Positions 17,069-26,928 of a stretch of DNA of 64,000 nt are shown piece after piece; the stretch's first letter is position 1; each line of letters starts with the position of its first letter. Made by a program: the position numbers and the translations under genes. This DNA comes from Massilia forsythiae (GTDB taxonomy: Bacteria > Pseudomonadota > Gammaproteobacteria > Burkholderiales > Burkholderiaceae_D), in contig NZ_CP051685.1 of the NCBI RefSeq assembly GCF_012849555.1, forward strand, positions 2,294,001 to 2,358,000. The letters run 5' to 3'. The notes below the pieces were generated by a model. The model was not told where the DNA came from and searched no databases. It saw only the letters and a list, made by a program, of their open reading frames with translations.

Positions 17069-18103
17069 ATGCTCGTCATCCGCGCAATCACCCTCGATGA
17101 CATCGATCCGCTGATCGAGATGGCACGCCAGGTCGGCAGCGGCATGACCACGCTGAAGCCGGACCGCGCCATGCTGGGCGAACGGGTGCGCATCGCGGTC
17201 GGCTCGTTCGGCCAGACCGTCGCACCCGAAGAACGCGACTACATGTTCGTGATGGAAGACACCGCCGACGGCCGCCTGGCCGGCGTGTGCGCCATCAAGG
17301 CCGCGGTCGGCCTGGCCGAGCCCTTTTATAACTACCGCATCGGCACGCTGGTGCATTCCAGCCGCGAGCTGAACGTGTTTACACGGATGGACACGCTGTA
17401 CCTGTCCAACGATCTCACCGGATCGACCGAACTGTGTTCGCTGTTCCTGCGCCCCGAGTACCGCGCCGGCGCCAACGGCAAGTGGCTGTCGAAAAGCCGT
17501 TTCCTGTTCATCGCCCAGTTCCAGCACCTGTTCACCGAAAAGATCATCGCCGAGATGCGCGGCTACCAGCTCGACGACGGCACCTCGCCGTTCTACGAGG
17601 GTCTCGGCCGCCATTTCTTCAAGATGGACTTCAACCACGTCGACGGCCTGACCGCGGTCGGCAAGAAATCCTTCATCGCCGAACTGATGCCGCGCCAGCC
17701 GCTGTACGTGGCCTACCTGCCGGACGACGCCCAGCAGGTGATCGGCCAGGTGCATACCTCGACCCTGCCGGCGAGGAAGCTGCTGGAGCAGGAAGGCATG
17801 CACTACGAGGGCTATGTCGACATCTTCGACGCCGGCCCGGTGCTGCAGGGCCGCGTGGGCGAACTGCGCGCGGTGCGCGACAGCGTGCCGACCGTGGCGC
17901 AAGAGGGCCAGCCGGAGGGGGAATGCGACATCACGCTGGTTTCGAACACGCGCCTGGACGATTTCCGGATGATCCTGACGCAGGCGTGCAACGGGGGCGC
18001 CCATGTGGCGCTGTCGGCGCGCGAACTGCAACTGCTGCATTGCCAGGCCGGCGACCCGGTGCGCACGCTGGCGCTCAACGTGAGGAAACCCATCAATGGC
18101 TAA
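17069..18103 (+). CDS. astA: Arginine N-succinyltransferase, second subunit (AruG-like)
   Basis: 344 aa, paralogue of the preceding gene. It starts MLVIRAITLDDIDPLIEMA and carries TTLKPD, the conserved SELCSLFLRP-like block TELCSLFLRPEYR, FYEGLGRHFFKMDF, FIAELMPRQPLYVAYLP and YEGYVDIFDAGPVLQ. GAAGAGGA just upstream supports ATG 17069; an in-frame ATG at 17054 overlaps the previous stop (TAATG) and would add MEEES. This copy matches the standard AstA/AruG N-terminus more closely. It overlaps astD by 8 bp. Confidence 0.93.
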   Translation: MLVIRAITLDDIDPLIEMARQVGSGMTTLKPDRAMLGERVRIAVGSFGQTVAPEERDYMFVMEDTADGRLAGVCAIKAAVGLAEPFYNYRIGTLVHSSRELNVFTRMDTLYLSNDLTGSTELCSLFLRPEYRAGANGKWLSKSRFLFIAQFQHLFTEKIIAEMRGYQLDDGTSPFYEGLGRHFFKMDFNHVDGLTAVGKKSFIAELMPRQPLYVAYLPDDAQQVIGQVHTSTLPARKLLEQEGMHYEGYVDIFDAGPVLQGRVGELRAVRDSVPTVAQEGQPEGECDITLVSNTRLDDFRMILTQACNGGAHVALSARELQLLHCQAGDPVRTLALNVRKPING

Positions 18104-19568
18104 CGTTTCGAACTATATCGGCGGCGCATGGCTGCCCGGCGGCGGCGAGGAACTCGCCACCGTCGACCCGTCCACCGGCCGCCAGACCTGGACCAGCAAG
18201 GCCTCCACGGTGGACGATGTGGCGCGCGCGGTGGCGGCGGCGCGCGCCGCCTTCGACGACTGGTCCTTATCTGCGCTGGACGAGCGCATCGCCGTCTGCC
18301 GGCGCTTCCGCGACCTGCTCAAGGAGCGCGCCGAGGACCTGGCCGCGATCATCGCCGAGGAAGTCGGCAAACCGCTGTGGGAAGCGCGCACGGAGGTGAC
18401 GACCATGGCCAACAAGGTCGACATCTCGGTGCAGTCGCACGCGGCGCGCACCGGAGAACACAGCGCAACCGTCGCCGACGGCAGCGCCGTGCTGCGCCAC
18501 CGTCCGCACGGCGTGTTCGCGGTGTTCGGCCCGTACAACTTCCCGGGCCACCTGCCCAACGGCCACATCGTGCCGGCCCTCATCGCCGGCAACACGCTGG
18601 TGTTCAAGCCGAGCGAATACGCGCCGCGCACCGCGGTGCTGACCGTGCAGCTGTGGGAACAGGCCGGCTTGCCGCAGGGCGTGCTGAACCTGGTCAACGG
18701 CGGACGCGATACCGGCATCGCGCTGGGCCGGGCCGACGTCGACGGCCTGCTGTTCACCGGCAGCAGCCAGACCGGCGCCGCCCTGCACAAGCAGTTCGGC
18801 GGCCAGCCGGGCAAGATGCTGGCGCTGGAAATGGGCGGCAACAACCCGCTGGTGGTATGGGACATCGAAGCCGACAAGATCGACGCCGCCGTGCACCACA
18901 CGGTGATGTCGGCCTTCGTCTCGGCCGGCCAGCGCTGCACCTGCGCGCGCCGCCTGATCGTGCAGGATACCCCGGCCGGCCAGGCTTTCATCCAGCGCCT
19001 GGTGGCCGTGGCCGGCAAGCTGGCGCTGGGGCCGTCGAACGCCGAGCCGCAGCCCTTCATGGGGCCGGTGGTGTCGAGCGCCGTGGCCGCGCGCCTGGTG
19101 CAGGCCCAGCAGATGATGGAAGAACAGGGCGGCACCGTGCTGCTGCGCATGCGCCAGCCGGACCCCGATGCCGGCTTCGTCACGGCCGGCATCGTCGACG
19201 TCACCGCTGCGGCCGGGATTCCCGACGAGGAGTGGTTCGGTCCGCTGCTCCAGGTGATTCGTGTAAACGATTTCGACGCCGCCATCAAGGTTGCCAACGC
19301 CACCGCGTTCGGCCTGGCCGCCGCGCTGCTGTCGCCGCACGAGGCGCTGTGGAAGCGCTTCGCGGTGACAGCGCGCGCGGGGGTGCTGAACTGGAACCGT
19401 CCCACCACCGGCGCCGCCAGCTCGGCGCCCTTCGGCGGCGTCGGCAAGTCCGGCAACCACCGCCCCAGTGCGTATTACGCGGCCGATTACTGCGCCTATC
19501 CGGTGGCCTCGATCGAAACGTCCGAACTGGAACTGCCGGCCAAGCTGTCGCCGGGACTGCATTTTTGA
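18096..19568 (+). CDS. astD: N-succinylglutamate 5-semialdehyde dehydrogenase
   Basis: 490 aa aldehyde dehydrogenase. It has PYNFPGHLPNGHIVPAL in the family's active-site region, the general-base Glu in LEMGGNNP (E245) and the nucleophilic Cys in SAGQRCTCARRL (C281). It oxidises succinylglutamate semialdehyde with NAD to N-succinylglutamate. It overlaps the end of astA2 and is 3 bp from astB, so coupling is tight. Confidence 0.95.
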   Translation: MANVSNYIGGAWLPGGGEELATVDPSTGRQTWTSKASTVDDVARAVAAARAAFDDWSLSALDERIAVCRRFRDLLKERAEDLAAIIAEEVGKPLWEARTEVTTMANKVDISVQSHAARTGEHSATVADGSAVLRHRPHGVFAVFGPYNFPGHLPNGHIVPALIAGNTLVFKPSEYAPRTAVLTVQLWEQAGLPQGVLNLVNGGRDTGIALGRADVDGLLFTGSSQTGAALHKQFGGQPGKMLALEMGGNNPLVVWDIEADKIDAAVHHTVMSAFVSAGQRCTCARRLIVQDTPAGQAFIQRLVAVAGKLALGPSNAEPQPFMGPVVSSAVAARLVQAQQMMEEQGGTVLLRMRQPDPDAGFVTAGIVDVTAAAGIPDEEWFGPLLQVIRVNDFDAAIKVANATAFGLAAALLSPHEALWKRFAVTARAGVLNWNRPTTGAASSAPFGGVGKSGNHRPSAYYAADYCAYPVASIETSELELPAKLSPGLHF

Positions 19569-19571
19569 ATT

Positions 19572-20915
19572 ATGTACACTGCCCGTGAATTCAACTTCGA
19601 TGGCCTGGTCGGGCCGTCGCACAACTACGCCGGCCTGTCGTTCGGCAACGTCGCTTCCTTCAGCAACGTGAAAAGCGCGTCGAACCCGCGCCAGGCCGCG
19701 CTGCAGGGCCTGGCCAAGATGCGCGAACTGGCCGCGCGCGGCTTCGCCCAGGGTTTGTTGCCGCCGCAGGCGCGCCCCAATTTCCGCCTGCTGCGCAAGC
19801 TCGGTTTCAGCGGCACCGACGCCGACGTGCTGGCCCGGGCCTGGCGCGAGGCGCCGGTGATCCTGGCCTGCGCCTGGTCGGCGTCGCCGATGTGGACCGC
19901 CAACGCCGCCACCGTCAGCCCCTCGGCCGACACCGCGGACGGCCGCGTGCACTTCACCGCCGCCAACCTGAACAACAAGCTGCACCGCGCCGACGAACAC
20001 GTGCAGGCCACGCGCACGCTGCGCGCGCTGTTCGCCCATTCCGAGCGCTTCGTGGTGCACGATCCGCTGCCCTCGACGCCCGCCTTCGGCGACGAGGGCG
20101 CGGCCAACCACACGCGCTTCGCCCAAGCCTACGGCGCCGCCGGCGTCGAGTTCTTCGTGTACGGCCGCGTCGAGTTCGACCCATCGGCGCCAGCCCCGAA
20201 AAAATACCCGGCGCGCCAGACCCTGGAAGCCTCGCAGGCGATCGCGCGCCTGCACGGGCTCGACCCGGCGCGCACCGTGTTCGCGGCGCAGAACCCGGAC
20301 CTGATCGACCAGGGCGTGTTCCACAACGACGTGATCGCGGTCGGCAACGGCAACGTGCTGTTCTACCACGAAGAGGCGTTCTTCGACGAAGCCGCCACGC
20401 TGGACGCGCTGCGGCGCGCCCTGGCGAGCGTCGGCACGGAACTGCGCGCCGTGCGCGTACCCGCCAGCGCGGTGCCGGTGGCGGACGCCGTGGCCAGCTA
20501 CCTGTTCAACAGCCAGTTGCTGTCGAAGGCGGACGGCGGCATGGCGCTGGTGGTGCCGCACGAATGCCGCGAGAACCCGGCGGTGGCGAGCTACCTGGCG
20601 CAGCTGGTGAACAGCGGCGGGCCGATCGACGAGCTGGCCGAATTCGACCTGCGCCAGAGCATGCGCAACGGCGGCGGCCCGGCCTGCCTGCGCCTGCGCG
20701 TCAGCCTGACCGACGACGAGGCGCGCGCCATGCACCAGGGCGTGATCATGACGGAAGACCTGTACGCACGCCTGGCGCCCTGGGTCGAGAGGCACTACCG
20801 CGACCGCATCGAGCCGAAGGACCTGGCCGACCCGCAGCTGGCGCGCGAGTGCGCGGGGGCGCTGGAAGAACTGGAGCGCATCCTCGGCCTGCCGGGCTTG
20901 TACGACCTGACGTGA
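19572..20915 (+). CDS. astB: N-succinylarginine dihydrolase
   Basis: 447 aa. The amidinotransferase-fold enzyme splits succinylarginine into succinylornithine, CO2 and two ammonia. Hallmarks: [21 protein letters not shown] at the N-terminus, [14 protein letters not shown] [32 protein letters not shown] with the catalytic His, and the catalytic Cys at 372 ([11 protein letters not shown]), close to Cys365 of E. coli AstB. It follows astD after 3 bp. Confidence 0.96.
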   Translation: MYTAREFNFDGLVGPSHNYAGLSFGNVASFSNVKSASNPRQAALQGLAKMRELAARGFAQGLLPPQARPNFRLLRKLGFSGTDADVLARAWREAPVILACAWSASPMWTANAATVSPSADTADGRVHFTAANLNNKLHRADEHVQATRTLRALFAHSERFVVHDPLPSTPAFGDEGAANHTRFAQAYGAAGVEFFVYGRVEFDPSAPAPKKYPARQTLEASQAIARLHGLDPARTVFAAQNPDLIDQGVFHNDVIAVGNGNVLFYHEEAFFDEAATLDALRRALASVGTELRAVRVPASAVPVADAVASYLFNSQLLSKADGGMALVVPHECRENPAVASYLAQLVNSGGPIDELAEFDLRQSMRNGGGPACLRLRVSLTDDEARAMHQGVIMTEDLYARLAPWVERHYRDRIEPKDLADPQLARECAGALEELERILGLPGLYDLT

Positions 20916-21079
20916 GAAGGCTTGCCGTGCACGGTGCGCGGCGTGATTTAATGACGGCTTCCCGGGGAGACGGGGAAGCGCGAGATCTGGACGGGACACC
21001 CCCGTCCGTATAAAGCGGGGAACGCGCAACCACGAGTTGCAGCGGTCCCGGCGAACACAACCAAGCTTTGGAGAAGCAC

Positions 21080-24000
21080 ATGAACAAGGACATGCCTCAA
21101 GACCTGCGTACCCGTACGCTGGCCCTGGTCACCGAACACAATCAGAACCAGCCGGCCGGCGGCGCCGACCCGGTGGGCGCGCTGATCAGCGCCTGGCTCG
21201 GCGCCCTGGATGACGAAGACCTGGCCGGCGTGGCGCCGCAAAGCCTGGCGAGCGTCCTGCGCGAGGGCTTCGCCGCGGTGGCCCAGCGCAGCGGCCCGGG
21301 CTGCCGCATCGCGCGCATGCGCTACGCCGACGGCAGCCGCGGCATGTCGACCGCGCTGCTGATCGCCAACGAGGACATGCCTTACCTGGTCGATTCCTTC
21401 GTGATGGCGCTGCGCCGCCAGCGCGTGGTCGCTGCCGGCGTGATGAACGCCGTGCTGCCGGTGCGCCGCGACGCGCAGGGCACTGTCGCCGCCGTCGGCG
21501 AAGCCGGCGCGCCGCTCGAATCCTACGTGCTGTGCCTGCTGGCCGAAGACCTGCCGCAGGACGAACTGGACGCGCTGGTCGGCAACCTGCAGATGGTGGC
21601 GCGCGACGCCGCCGTGGTGCACCGCGACGCCGTCGCCATGCGCGACCGCATGACCGCCGTCGCCGCCGATGCGGCGGCGCAGGGTGCGGGCGCGAACAAT
21701 GCCAACGGCCAGGAAGTGGCCGCCTTCCTCGACTGGGCCAAGAACGAAGGCTTCGAGCCGTTCGGCTATGCCTATTACTTCGTCAAGCCGGGCGTACGCG
21801 AACTGGAACGCGACGTCGCCAGCCGCATCGGCGTGCTGCAGGACACCGCGCACCCGGTCTACGGCACCTGCCTGGCCAACATCCCGGGCGATTTCGAGAT
21901 CCTGAATCCGCGCGAAGAGACGCTGTCGATCGTCAAGGCCGACGTGGCCGGCACCCTGCACCGCGACCAGCCGCTCGACTTCATCGGCGTGCGCGCCAGC
22001 GACGCCCAGGGCAATACCATCGGCGAGCACTGCTTCGTCGGCCTGTTCACCCGCGCCGCCACCTCGACGCCGCTGGCGCGCCTGCCGTTCGCGCGCGGGC
22101 GCGTGGCCAAGGTGCTCGGCATCGCCGGCGTGCGCCAGGAAGGCTTCCGCGCCGAAAAGTTCATCGAGATCCTGGAATCGCTGCCGCGCACCGAGGCGCT
22201 GGAAGCCGATCCGGAATGGCTGGCGCAGGTGTGCAGCGCGGTCGTGTCCCTGTACAAGCAGCCGCGCGCAAAAGTGTTCGCGCGCCGCGACGTCTACGGC
22301 CGCCACCTGAACGTGCTGGTCTACCTGCCGCGCGAGCGCTACAGCGCCGCCGTCGGCGCCGCGCTGGCGCAAGCCCTGAAGGAAAGCTCGGGCGCCAGCG
22401 ACGTGCGCTCGCAGACCCTGGTGGCCGACGGCCCGCTGGCGCGCGTCTACCTGATCGCCCAGGCCGCGCGCAACCCGCTCGACCTGGAAACCGACATCCA
22501 GCAGCCGCTGCTGGGCGTGCTGGACGGCTGGCACGACCGCTACATCGCCCTCAGCGATGCGGTCGAGGACGTCCCGGCGCGCAACATGCTGCGCAAGTTG
22601 CTGCCGACGCTGCCGGTGAACTACGTGACCGCCACCGCGCCCGAAGTCGCCTTCCGCGACGTGCGCGCGCTGCTCGGCAACGGCACCCCGCAGCACGTGT
22701 CGGTGCGCGTCGAGCAGGAAGCCGGCGTGCCGTCGGTGCGCCTGTACTCGACCGGCAGCGTGCCTTCGCTGTCGCGCATCCTGCCGGCGCTGCAGAATGC
22801 CGGCATCGCGATCGACCGCGAGCAAGCCTTCGCCATCACCGGCGCCGACGGCACCCGCCACTTCGTGACCAGCCTGTTCGTCGACGCCGACTCGGCCGCG
22901 AAGCTGGCCAAACCCGGCATCGGGCCGGTCGCCGAGGAACTGTTTGGCGCGCTGTTCAACGACGAGGCCGAGGATGGCCGCCTGAACGGCCTCACCATCG
23001 AAGGCGGCCTGTCGCTGCGCGAGGTGCAGCTGGTGCGCGCCTACATCAGTTACTGGCGCCAGGCCGGCAGCAAGTTCTCGACCCGCTACATGGCCGAGAC
23101 ACTGCGCGTGCGCGCCGGCCTGGTCAAGGAACTGGTCGACGGTTTCCGCCTACGCTTCGATCCGGCGCTGCCCGCCGAGGAACGCGACGCCGGCGCCGCG
23201 CGCCTGGCCGCGCTGAAGGCCGGCCTGGCGCAGGTGAACCACGCCGACACCGAGGAAATCATGGCCGCGCTGGTCGACCTGGTGATGGCGACCGTGCGCA
23301 CCAACTACTTCCAGAACGGTGGAGAAAAGATCATCTTCAAGTTCGACACCAGCAACCTGGCGCTGGTGCCGGAACCGCGTCCGTTCCGCGAGATCTACGT
23401 GTTCTCGCGCCGCTTCGAGGGCGTGCACCTGCGCGGCGGCCCGGTGGCGCGCGGCGGACTGCGCTGGTCGGACCGCATGGAAGACTACCGCACCGAGGTG
23501 CTGGGCCTGGTGAAGGCGCAGATGGTCAAGAACGCCGTGATCGTGCCGGCCGGCTCCAAGGGCGGCTTCGTCTGCAAGCAGATGCCGAAGGAAGCCGCAC
23601 GCGACGTGGTGGCGGCCGAGGGCGAAGCGGTCTACCGCCTGTTCATCGCGAGCCTGCTGGAAGTGACCGACAACCGCGTGCGCGGCGAGATCGTGCCGCC
23701 CGCCGACACGGTGCGCTACGACCAGGACGACCCGTACCTGGTGGTGGCGGCCGACAAGGGCACCGCGACCTTCTCCGACATCGCCAACGGCATCGCCGTC
23801 TCGCGCGGCTTCTGGCTGGGCGACGCCTTCGCTTCCGGCGGCTCGAACGGCTACGACCACAAGAAGATGGGCATCACGGCCAAGGGCGCGTTCGAGGCGG
23901 TCAAGCGCCACTTCTACGAGATGGGCCACGACATGAACACCACGCCGGTGACCATGGTCGGCGTGGGCGACATGTCGGGCGACGTGTTCGGCAATGGCGT

Positions 24001-25813
24001 GCTGCTGTCGCGTCAATTGAAAGTGCTGGCGGCGTTCGACCACCGCCACATCTTCCTGGACCCGACGCCGGACGTGGTGGTCTCGTTCAAGGAGCGCCAG
24101 CGCATGTTCGCGCTGCCGCGCTCTTCGTGGGAAGACTACGACAAGAACCTGATCTCGGAAGGCGGCGGCGTGTACCCGCGCAGCAGCCGCCACATCGCCC
24201 TGTCGCCGCAGGTGCGCGCCGCGCTCGACATCGAGGAAACCACCCTCACGCCGGAAGAGCTGATGCACCGCATCCTGCTGGCGCCGGTCGACCTGTTCTA
24301 TAACGGCGGCATCGGCACCTACATCAAGGCCTCGACCGAGAGCCACGCGCAGGTCAAGGACCGCGCCAACGACAACATCCGCGTCGACGGCAACGCGCTG
24401 CGCGTCAAGGTCGTGGCCGAGGGCGGCAACCTGGGCGCGACCCAGGCCGGCCGCATCGAGTTCGCACTGGCGGGCGGGCGCATCTTCACCGATGCGATCG
24501 ACAACTCGGCCGGCGTGGATTGCTCCGACCACGAAGTCAACGTCAAGATCTGGCTGGACACCGAAGTCAACGCCGGCCAGCTGTCGGAAGCCGATCGCAA
24601 CCGCGTGCTGAACGAGATGACCGGCGACATCGAACAGCTGGTCCTGCGCGACAACACGCTGCAGACCCACCTGCTGGTGCGCGAGGCGCAGGCCCAGTCG
24701 ACCGCCGCGGTGGTGGACGGCTACGCCGCCCTGATCGCCAGCCTGGAAAGCGAAGGCGCGGTATCGCGCGAGCTGGAGCAGCTGCCGAGCGAGACCGAGC
24801 TGCAGCGCCGCAAGGCGCTCGGCCAGGGATTGACCACGCCGGAACTGGCGGTGGTGGTGGCCAACGTCAAGAACCGCTTCAAGCGCATCCTGGCCGCGCT
24901 GCCGCTGACGGAACAAGCGTGGGCCGAGACCATCCTGCGCCCGTACTTCCCGGCGCAGCTGGTCGCCACCCGCGAGCCGCTGGCGCACCCGCTGGCCAAC
25001 GCCATCCTGGCGACCGTGCTGGCCAACGAATCGGTCAACCGCTGCGGTCCGCTGATGCTGCGCGACCTGGCCCAGGAACACCACATCGACGATGCCAAAG
25101 TGGTCGAGGCATGGGGCCAGGCCTGGACCGCGCTGCACCTGGCGCCGGTGTTCGAGGCGCTGGACGAGGAAGCGTTGAGCGTGCCGCGCGACGTGTCGCA
25201 GGCGGTCGATGCGCGCACCCGCGTGATGCTGCGCACCGTGATCGAGGGCGTGCTGTCGCTGCCGGCCGAGCAGGCCGGCGCCGGCGGCATGACGGAACTG
25301 TCCAGCCTGTTCGCCCAGCCCGAGCAGTTGCGCCAGCTGATGCCGGCCAAGTCGGATGCCGACAGCCACGCCGGCCTGCCGTCTTCCTTCGCGCAAGCCT
25401 GGAAGGCGGTCGACACGGTCGAATCGCTGGCGGCGTTCCTGTTCGCGGCGGTGTCGGTGCAGCGTCCGCAAGGCATGTCGCTGGGCGAGTTCTTGCGCGC
25501 CGGCATGCTGCTGCGCGGGGCCGCCGGCATCGACACGCTGGAGCGCGGCCTGAGCCTGCCGGCCACGAGCAAGTCGCAGGAGCAGTTGCGCAACTACGCG
25601 CTGCAGGCGCTGCGCCGTACCCAGCAGCGCCTGCTGATGCAGGTGCTGGAACGGAGCAAGCAGGGCGGCGACCTGCAGGGCGCGGTGACGGAACTGACCG
25701 CGGCGATGGGTTTGAGCGGTTACGCCCAGCCGACCGACCTCGAGCAGGCCATGCTCGACGTCTGGGCATTGTCGGAAGGTTCCAACCCGGAACGCCTGGC
25801 GGCGGTGGCCTGA
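21080..25813 (+). CDS. gdhB: Large NAD-specific glutamate dehydrogenase (GDH-180 class)
   Basis: 1577 aa, the size of the 180-kDa class. A long N-terminal region of ACT-like segments precedes the catalytic core at about 720-1200 (LRWSDRMEDYRTEVLGLVKAQ, VPAGSKGGFVCKQ, GVGDMSGDVFGNG, VVAEGGNLGATQAGRIEFA). It deaminates glutamate to 2-oxoglutarate. GGAGA fits ATG 21080; the TTG at 21068 is less likely. The 164-bp gap after astB holds two stems (GCTTCCC/GGGAAGC and GGACGGG/CCCGTCC) and a TATAAA at 21009, so a secondary promoter is possible. astE follows after 3 bp, tying this gene to the AST operon. In Pseudomonas gdhB is under ArgR control. Confidence 0.93.
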   Translation: MNKDMPQDLRTRTLALVTEHNQNQPAGGADPVGALISAWLGALDDEDLAGVAPQSLASVLREGFAAVAQRSGPGCRIARMRYADGSRGMSTALLIANEDMPYLVDSFVMALRRQRVVAAGVMNAVLPVRRDAQGTVAAVGEAGAPLESYVLCLLAEDLPQDELDALVGNLQMVARDAAVVHRDAVAMRDRMTAVAADAAAQGAGANNANGQEVAAFLDWAKNEGFEPFGYAYYFVKPGVRELERDVASRIGVLQDTAHPVYGTCLANIPGDFEILNPREETLSIVKADVAGTLHRDQPLDFIGVRASDAQGNTIGEHCFVGLFTRAATSTPLARLPFARGRVAKVLGIAGVRQEGFRAEKFIEILESLPRTEALEADPEWLAQVCSAVVSLYKQPRAKVFARRDVYGRHLNVLVYLPRERYSAAVGAALAQALKESSGASDVRSQTLVADGPLARVYLIAQAARNPLDLETDIQQPLLGVLDGWHDRYIALSDAVEDVPARNMLRKLLPTLPVNYVTATAPEVAFRDVRALLGNGTPQHVSVRVEQEAGVPSVRLYSTGSVPSLSRILPALQNAGIAIDREQAFAITGADGTRHFVTSLFVDADSAAKLAKPGIGPVAEELFGALFNDEAEDGRLNGLTIEGGLSLREVQLVRAYISYWRQAGSKFSTRYMAETLRVRAGLVKELVDGFRLRFDPALPAEERDAGAARLAALKAGLAQVNHADTEEIMAALVDLVMATVRTNYFQNGGEKIIFKFDTSNLALVPEPRPFREIYVFSRRFEGVHLRGGPVARGGLRWSDRMEDYRTEVLGLVKAQMVKNAVIVPAGSKGGFVCKQMPKEAARDVVAAEGEAVYRLFIASLLEVTDNRVRGEIVPPADTVRYDQDDPYLVVAADKGTATFSDIANGIAVSRGFWLGDAFASGGSNGYDHKKMGITAKGAFEAVKRHFYEMGHDMNTTPVTMVGVGDMSGDVFGNGVLLSRQLKVLAAFDHRHIFLDPTPDVVVSFKERQRMFALPRSSWEDYDKNLISEGGGVYPRSSRHIALSPQVRAALDIEETTLTPEELMHRILLAPVDLFYNGGIGTYIKASTESHAQVKDRANDNIRVDGNALRVKVVAEGGNLGATQAGRIEFALAGGRIFTDAIDNSAGVDCSDHEVNVKIWLDTEVNAGQLSEADRNRVLNEMTGDIEQLVLRDNTLQTHLLVREAQAQSTAAVVDGYAALIASLESEGAVSRELEQLPSETELQRRKALGQGLTTPELAVVVANVKNRFKRILAALPLTEQAWAETILRPYFPAQLVATREPLAHPLANAILATVLANESVNRCGPLMLRDLAQEHHIDDAKVVEAWGQAWTALHLAPVFEALDEEALSVPRDVSQAVDARTRVMLRTVIEGVLSLPAEQAGAGGMTELSSLFAQPEQLRQLMPAKSDADSHAGLPSSFAQAWKAVDTVESLAAFLFAAVSVQRPQGMSLGEFLRAGMLLRGAAGIDTLERGLSLPATSKSQEQLRNYALQALRRTQQRLLMQVLERSKQGGDLQGAVTELTAAMGLSGYAQPTDLEQAMLDVWALSEGSNPERLAAVA

Positions 25814-25816
25814 GCC

Positions 25817-26863
25817 ATGACGGCGGCTTCCTTCACGGCGCTGCCGGAAGCGGTCCGGGCCCTGGCCCGGGCCGACTTCGGCCAGGTGGCGGCGCGCTTC
25901 CGTGACGCCGGTTGCACGGTCGGGCTGCCTGCCGGCGGCATCCTGACCGTCAAGCGCGGCCCGGATGCCGTCGCGGCGCCGTCGAGCGCCGCCCGGCCGG
26001 CCGTGCTGCTGTCGGTCGGCGTGCACGGCGACGAGACCGGGCCGATCGAGATGGTGGCGCATGCCATCGAAGCCGTTTCACGCGCGCCGCAGGCGTTGGC
26101 GGTGGACTTGATGCTGTGCGTCGGCAACGTCGATGCGATCGCCGCCGGCAAGCGCTTCATCGACGCCGACCTGAACCGCATGTTCCGCGACGCGCGCGGC
26201 GACCTGGCCGGCACCTTCGAGGCCGGCCGCGCCGACGCCATCATCGCCGCCACGCGCGACTTCTTCGACGGCGCGGGGCCGCAGCGCTGGCACCTCGACC
26301 TGCACACGGCGATCCGCGCCTCGCGCTATCCCAAGTTCGCGATCGTGCCGCAACTGATCGCGGACGATGCGCGCCAGTCCCTGATCGGCTGGCTCGGCCG
26401 GGCCGGCATCGAGGCGGTGATCATGAATCCGGCCTCGGCCGGCACCTACAGCTATTGGAGTGCCGAACGCCACGGCGCCGCCGCCAGCACGGTGGAGCTG
26501 GGGCGGGTCGGCACGCTGGGGCAGAACGATTTGTCGCAGTTCGCCGCCGCGGCGGCTGCGCTGGACGGGTTGTTGCGCGGCGCGGCGTCGGCGGATACCG
26601 GGGCGGCGGGGCAGGGGAGCTTGCAATATCCTAGGCCGCTGGTGTTCGACACGGCGCAGTCGATCACCAAGCTGTCGGACGCGTTCCGCATGAGCTTCGG
26701 GCGCGAGACCGAGAACTTCACGCCGCTCAAGAAGGGTGAAGTCATCGCCACCGATGGCGACACCGTCTACACCGTGCAGCACGACGAGGAATTCGTCGTG
26801 TTCCCGAATCCGGACGTGCGCGTCGGGTTGCGCGCGGGGATCATGGTGGTGCGGATCGGCTGA
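25817..26863 (+). CDS. astE: Succinylglutamate desuccinylase
   Basis: 348 aa, zinc carboxypeptidase-like (AspA/AstE). The zinc ligands lie in GVHGDETGP (His-x-x-Glu) and HLDLHTAIR. DADLNRMFRD is the family's RNR-type substrate segment, and STVELGRVG holds the catalytic Glu. It hydrolyses succinylglutamate to glutamate and succinate, the last AST step. It is 3 bp after the dehydrogenase that then uses the glutamate. Confidence 0.95.
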   Translation: MTAASFTALPEAVRALARADFGQVAARFRDAGCTVGLPAGGILTVKRGPDAVAAPSSAARPAVLLSVGVHGDETGPIEMVAHAIEAVSRAPQALAVDLMLCVGNVDAIAAGKRFIDADLNRMFRDARGDLAGTFEAGRADAIIAATRDFFDGAGPQRWHLDLHTAIRASRYPKFAIVPQLIADDARQSLIGWLGRAGIEAVIMNPASAGTYSYWSAERHGAAASTVELGRVGTLGQNDLSQFAAAAAALDGLLRGAASADTGAAGQGSLQYPRPLVFDTAQSITKLSDAFRMSFGRETENFTPLKKGEVIATDGDTVYTVQHDEEFVVFPNPDVRVGLRAGIMVVRIG

Positions 26864-26928
26864 AGACGACCGCTTCTACCCTACGCGCCGACTGCACTTT
26901 TGCGGGTCCGGTACTTGCCATTCCGCCG

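Noticed and set aside
18267..21029. 920-codon minus-strand frame opposite astD and astB
   Set aside because: Same GC-shadow pattern; no family motif and no ribosome-binding site.
23150..26062. 970-codon minus-strand frame opposite the glutamate dehydrogenase
   Set aside because: Low-complexity Arg/His/Gln translation mirrored from the real gene.
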